Assembly: GCA_050050615.1 (NCBI GenBank)
Contig: JASFTV010000209.1
Coordinates: 1-6,269, forward strand
From: JASFTV01 sp050050615
Lineage (GTDB): Bacteria > Desulfobacterota > DSM-4660 > Desulfatiglandales > HGW-15
Length of the DNA stretch: 6,269 nucleotides
Direction: 5' to 3'
Shown: piece by piece, positions 5,606-6,269 of the stretch
Layout of the letters: each line of letters starts with the position of its first letter
Position numbering within the stretch: position 1 is the stretch's first letter
Notes under the pieces: generated by a model
What the model was told of the DNA's origin: nothing
Databases searched by the model: none
Seen by the model: the letters and a program-made list of their open reading frames with translations, nothing else
Translations under genes and position numbers: made by a program

Positions 5606-6269
5606 ATGGAATTGGATCAACTCTGCGTCAACACGATTCGGATGCTTTCCGCAGACTGCGTTCAGAGAGCAAACTCCGGCCACCCCGGTATGCCCATGGG
5701 GGCAGCTCCCATGGCCTATGTATTGTGGACTCGATTCTTAAAGCATAATCCTGCCAATCCCAAATGGCCTGACAGGGATCGTTTTGTTCTGTCCGCCGGG
5801 CACGGTTCTATGCTGCTTTATAGCCTCCTTCATTTGACAGGGTATGATTTGCCCCTGGAGGAGTTGAAGAATTTTCGCCAGTGGGGAAGTCTTACGCCTG
5901 GCCACCCGGAATCATACCTCACGATCGGGGTCGAGACCACCACGGGTCCCTTGGGACAGGGTTTTGCGAACGGTGTGGGCATGGCCATTGCCGAGCGATA
6001 CCTGGCAGCCCGGTTCAACCGCCCAGGTCATGAGATTGTCAATCACTATACGTATGCCATCGTCAGCGATGGTGACCTTATGGAAGGCATCTCTCACGAG
6101 GCCGCTTCGCTGGCCGGCCATCTGAAACTCGGCAAGCTGGTCTATCTTTACGACGACAACCACATCAGCATCGATGGAAGTACTGACCTCGCCTTCACAG
6201 AGAATCGCACAGTACGATTCGAAGCGTACGGCTGGCACGTGCAACAGGTGCAGGATGGGAATGACTTGA
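5606..6269 (+). CDS. tkt: Transketolase, N-terminal part (cut by the window edge)
   Basis: The first 221 codons of a thiamine-diphosphate enzyme that normally has about 660 residues; the frame is open to the last base. Transketolase transfers two-carbon units between ketose and aldose phosphates in the pentose phosphate or Calvin pathways. The visible part is the pyrophosphate-binding domain: SGHPG (24-28), SAGHGSMLLY (63-72), TPGHPE (97-102), TTGPLGQGF (112-120), and the metal/ThDP motif from SDGDLMEG (154-161) to YDDNHISIDG (182-191). His26, His66, His100, Asp155 and Asn185 coincide with the E. coli TktA active-site numbering, so this half looks fully functional. Start choice is secure from the strong ribosome binding site. 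Single-chain transketolase is more likely than a split N-subunit, because the sequence parallels E. coli TktA closely, but the C-terminal domains are not visible. Confidence 0.95.
   Translation, partial: MELDQLCVNTIRMLSADCVQRANSGHPGMPMGAAPMAYVLWTRFLKHNPANPKWPDRDRFVLSAGHGSMLLYSLLHLTGYDLPLEELKNFRQWGSLTPGHPESYLTIGVETTTGPLGQGFANGVGMAIAERYLAARFNRPGHEIVNHYTYAIVSDGDLMEGISHEAASLAGHLKLGKLVYLYDDNHISIDGSTDLAFTENRTVRFEAYGWHVQQVQDGNDL

Noticed and set aside
5830..6244. Two overlapping minus-strand open frames antisense to transketolase
   Set aside because: The plus strand encodes unmistakable transketolase motifs over the same bases; the antisense translations resemble nothing.

Overview
This is a stretch of ordinary bacterial chromosome carrying seven clear protein-coding genes, the last cut off by the window edge. 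I see no rRNA, tRNA, CRISPR array, insertion sequence or phage gene. A committed Kdo-pathway gene (kdsD) implies a Gram-negative organism with lipopolysaccharide. The zinc-ribbon type of threonine synthase and the stand-alone receiver protein would suit a deltaproteobacterium (Desulfobacterota), but that placement is an impression from protein style, not a tested result.

Layout. Positions 1-297 are non-coding as far as I can tell and hold two hairpin-forming inverted repeats. A single-domain response regulator follows on the plus strand (298-663). It converges, across a 22-nt gap, on a tightly packed minus-strand operon read in the order thrC (threonine synthase), a low-molecular-weight protein-tyrosine-phosphatase family gene, and rlmH (23S rRNA pseudouridine methyltransferase). 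The three genes abut or overlap, so they are probably co-transcribed and translationally coupled, although their functions are unrelated.

Upstream of thrC is a 341-nt divergent intergenic region containing a palindrome and a possible 52-residue minus-strand ORF whose end is rich in threonine. Rightward from it run kdsD (arabinose-5-phosphate isomerase) and a DapA-superfamily gene that overlaps it by 38 nt. After a 212-nt gap with a good sigma-70-like promoter comes a transketolase with a strong ribosome binding site.

kdsD and transketolase both work on the pentose-phosphate pool: KdsD converts ribulose 5-phosphate to arabinose 5-phosphate for Kdo, and transketolase interconverts pentose, triose and hexose phosphates. 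The gene between them is the least ordinary item here. It has the overall DapA-family layout but lacks the Schiff-base lysine and the Thr-Thr pair, so it may be a divergent or non-catalytic relative. I found no convincing new multi-gene system; the most useful leads are that protein, the thrC upstream ORF, and the strong inverted repeat near the left edge.
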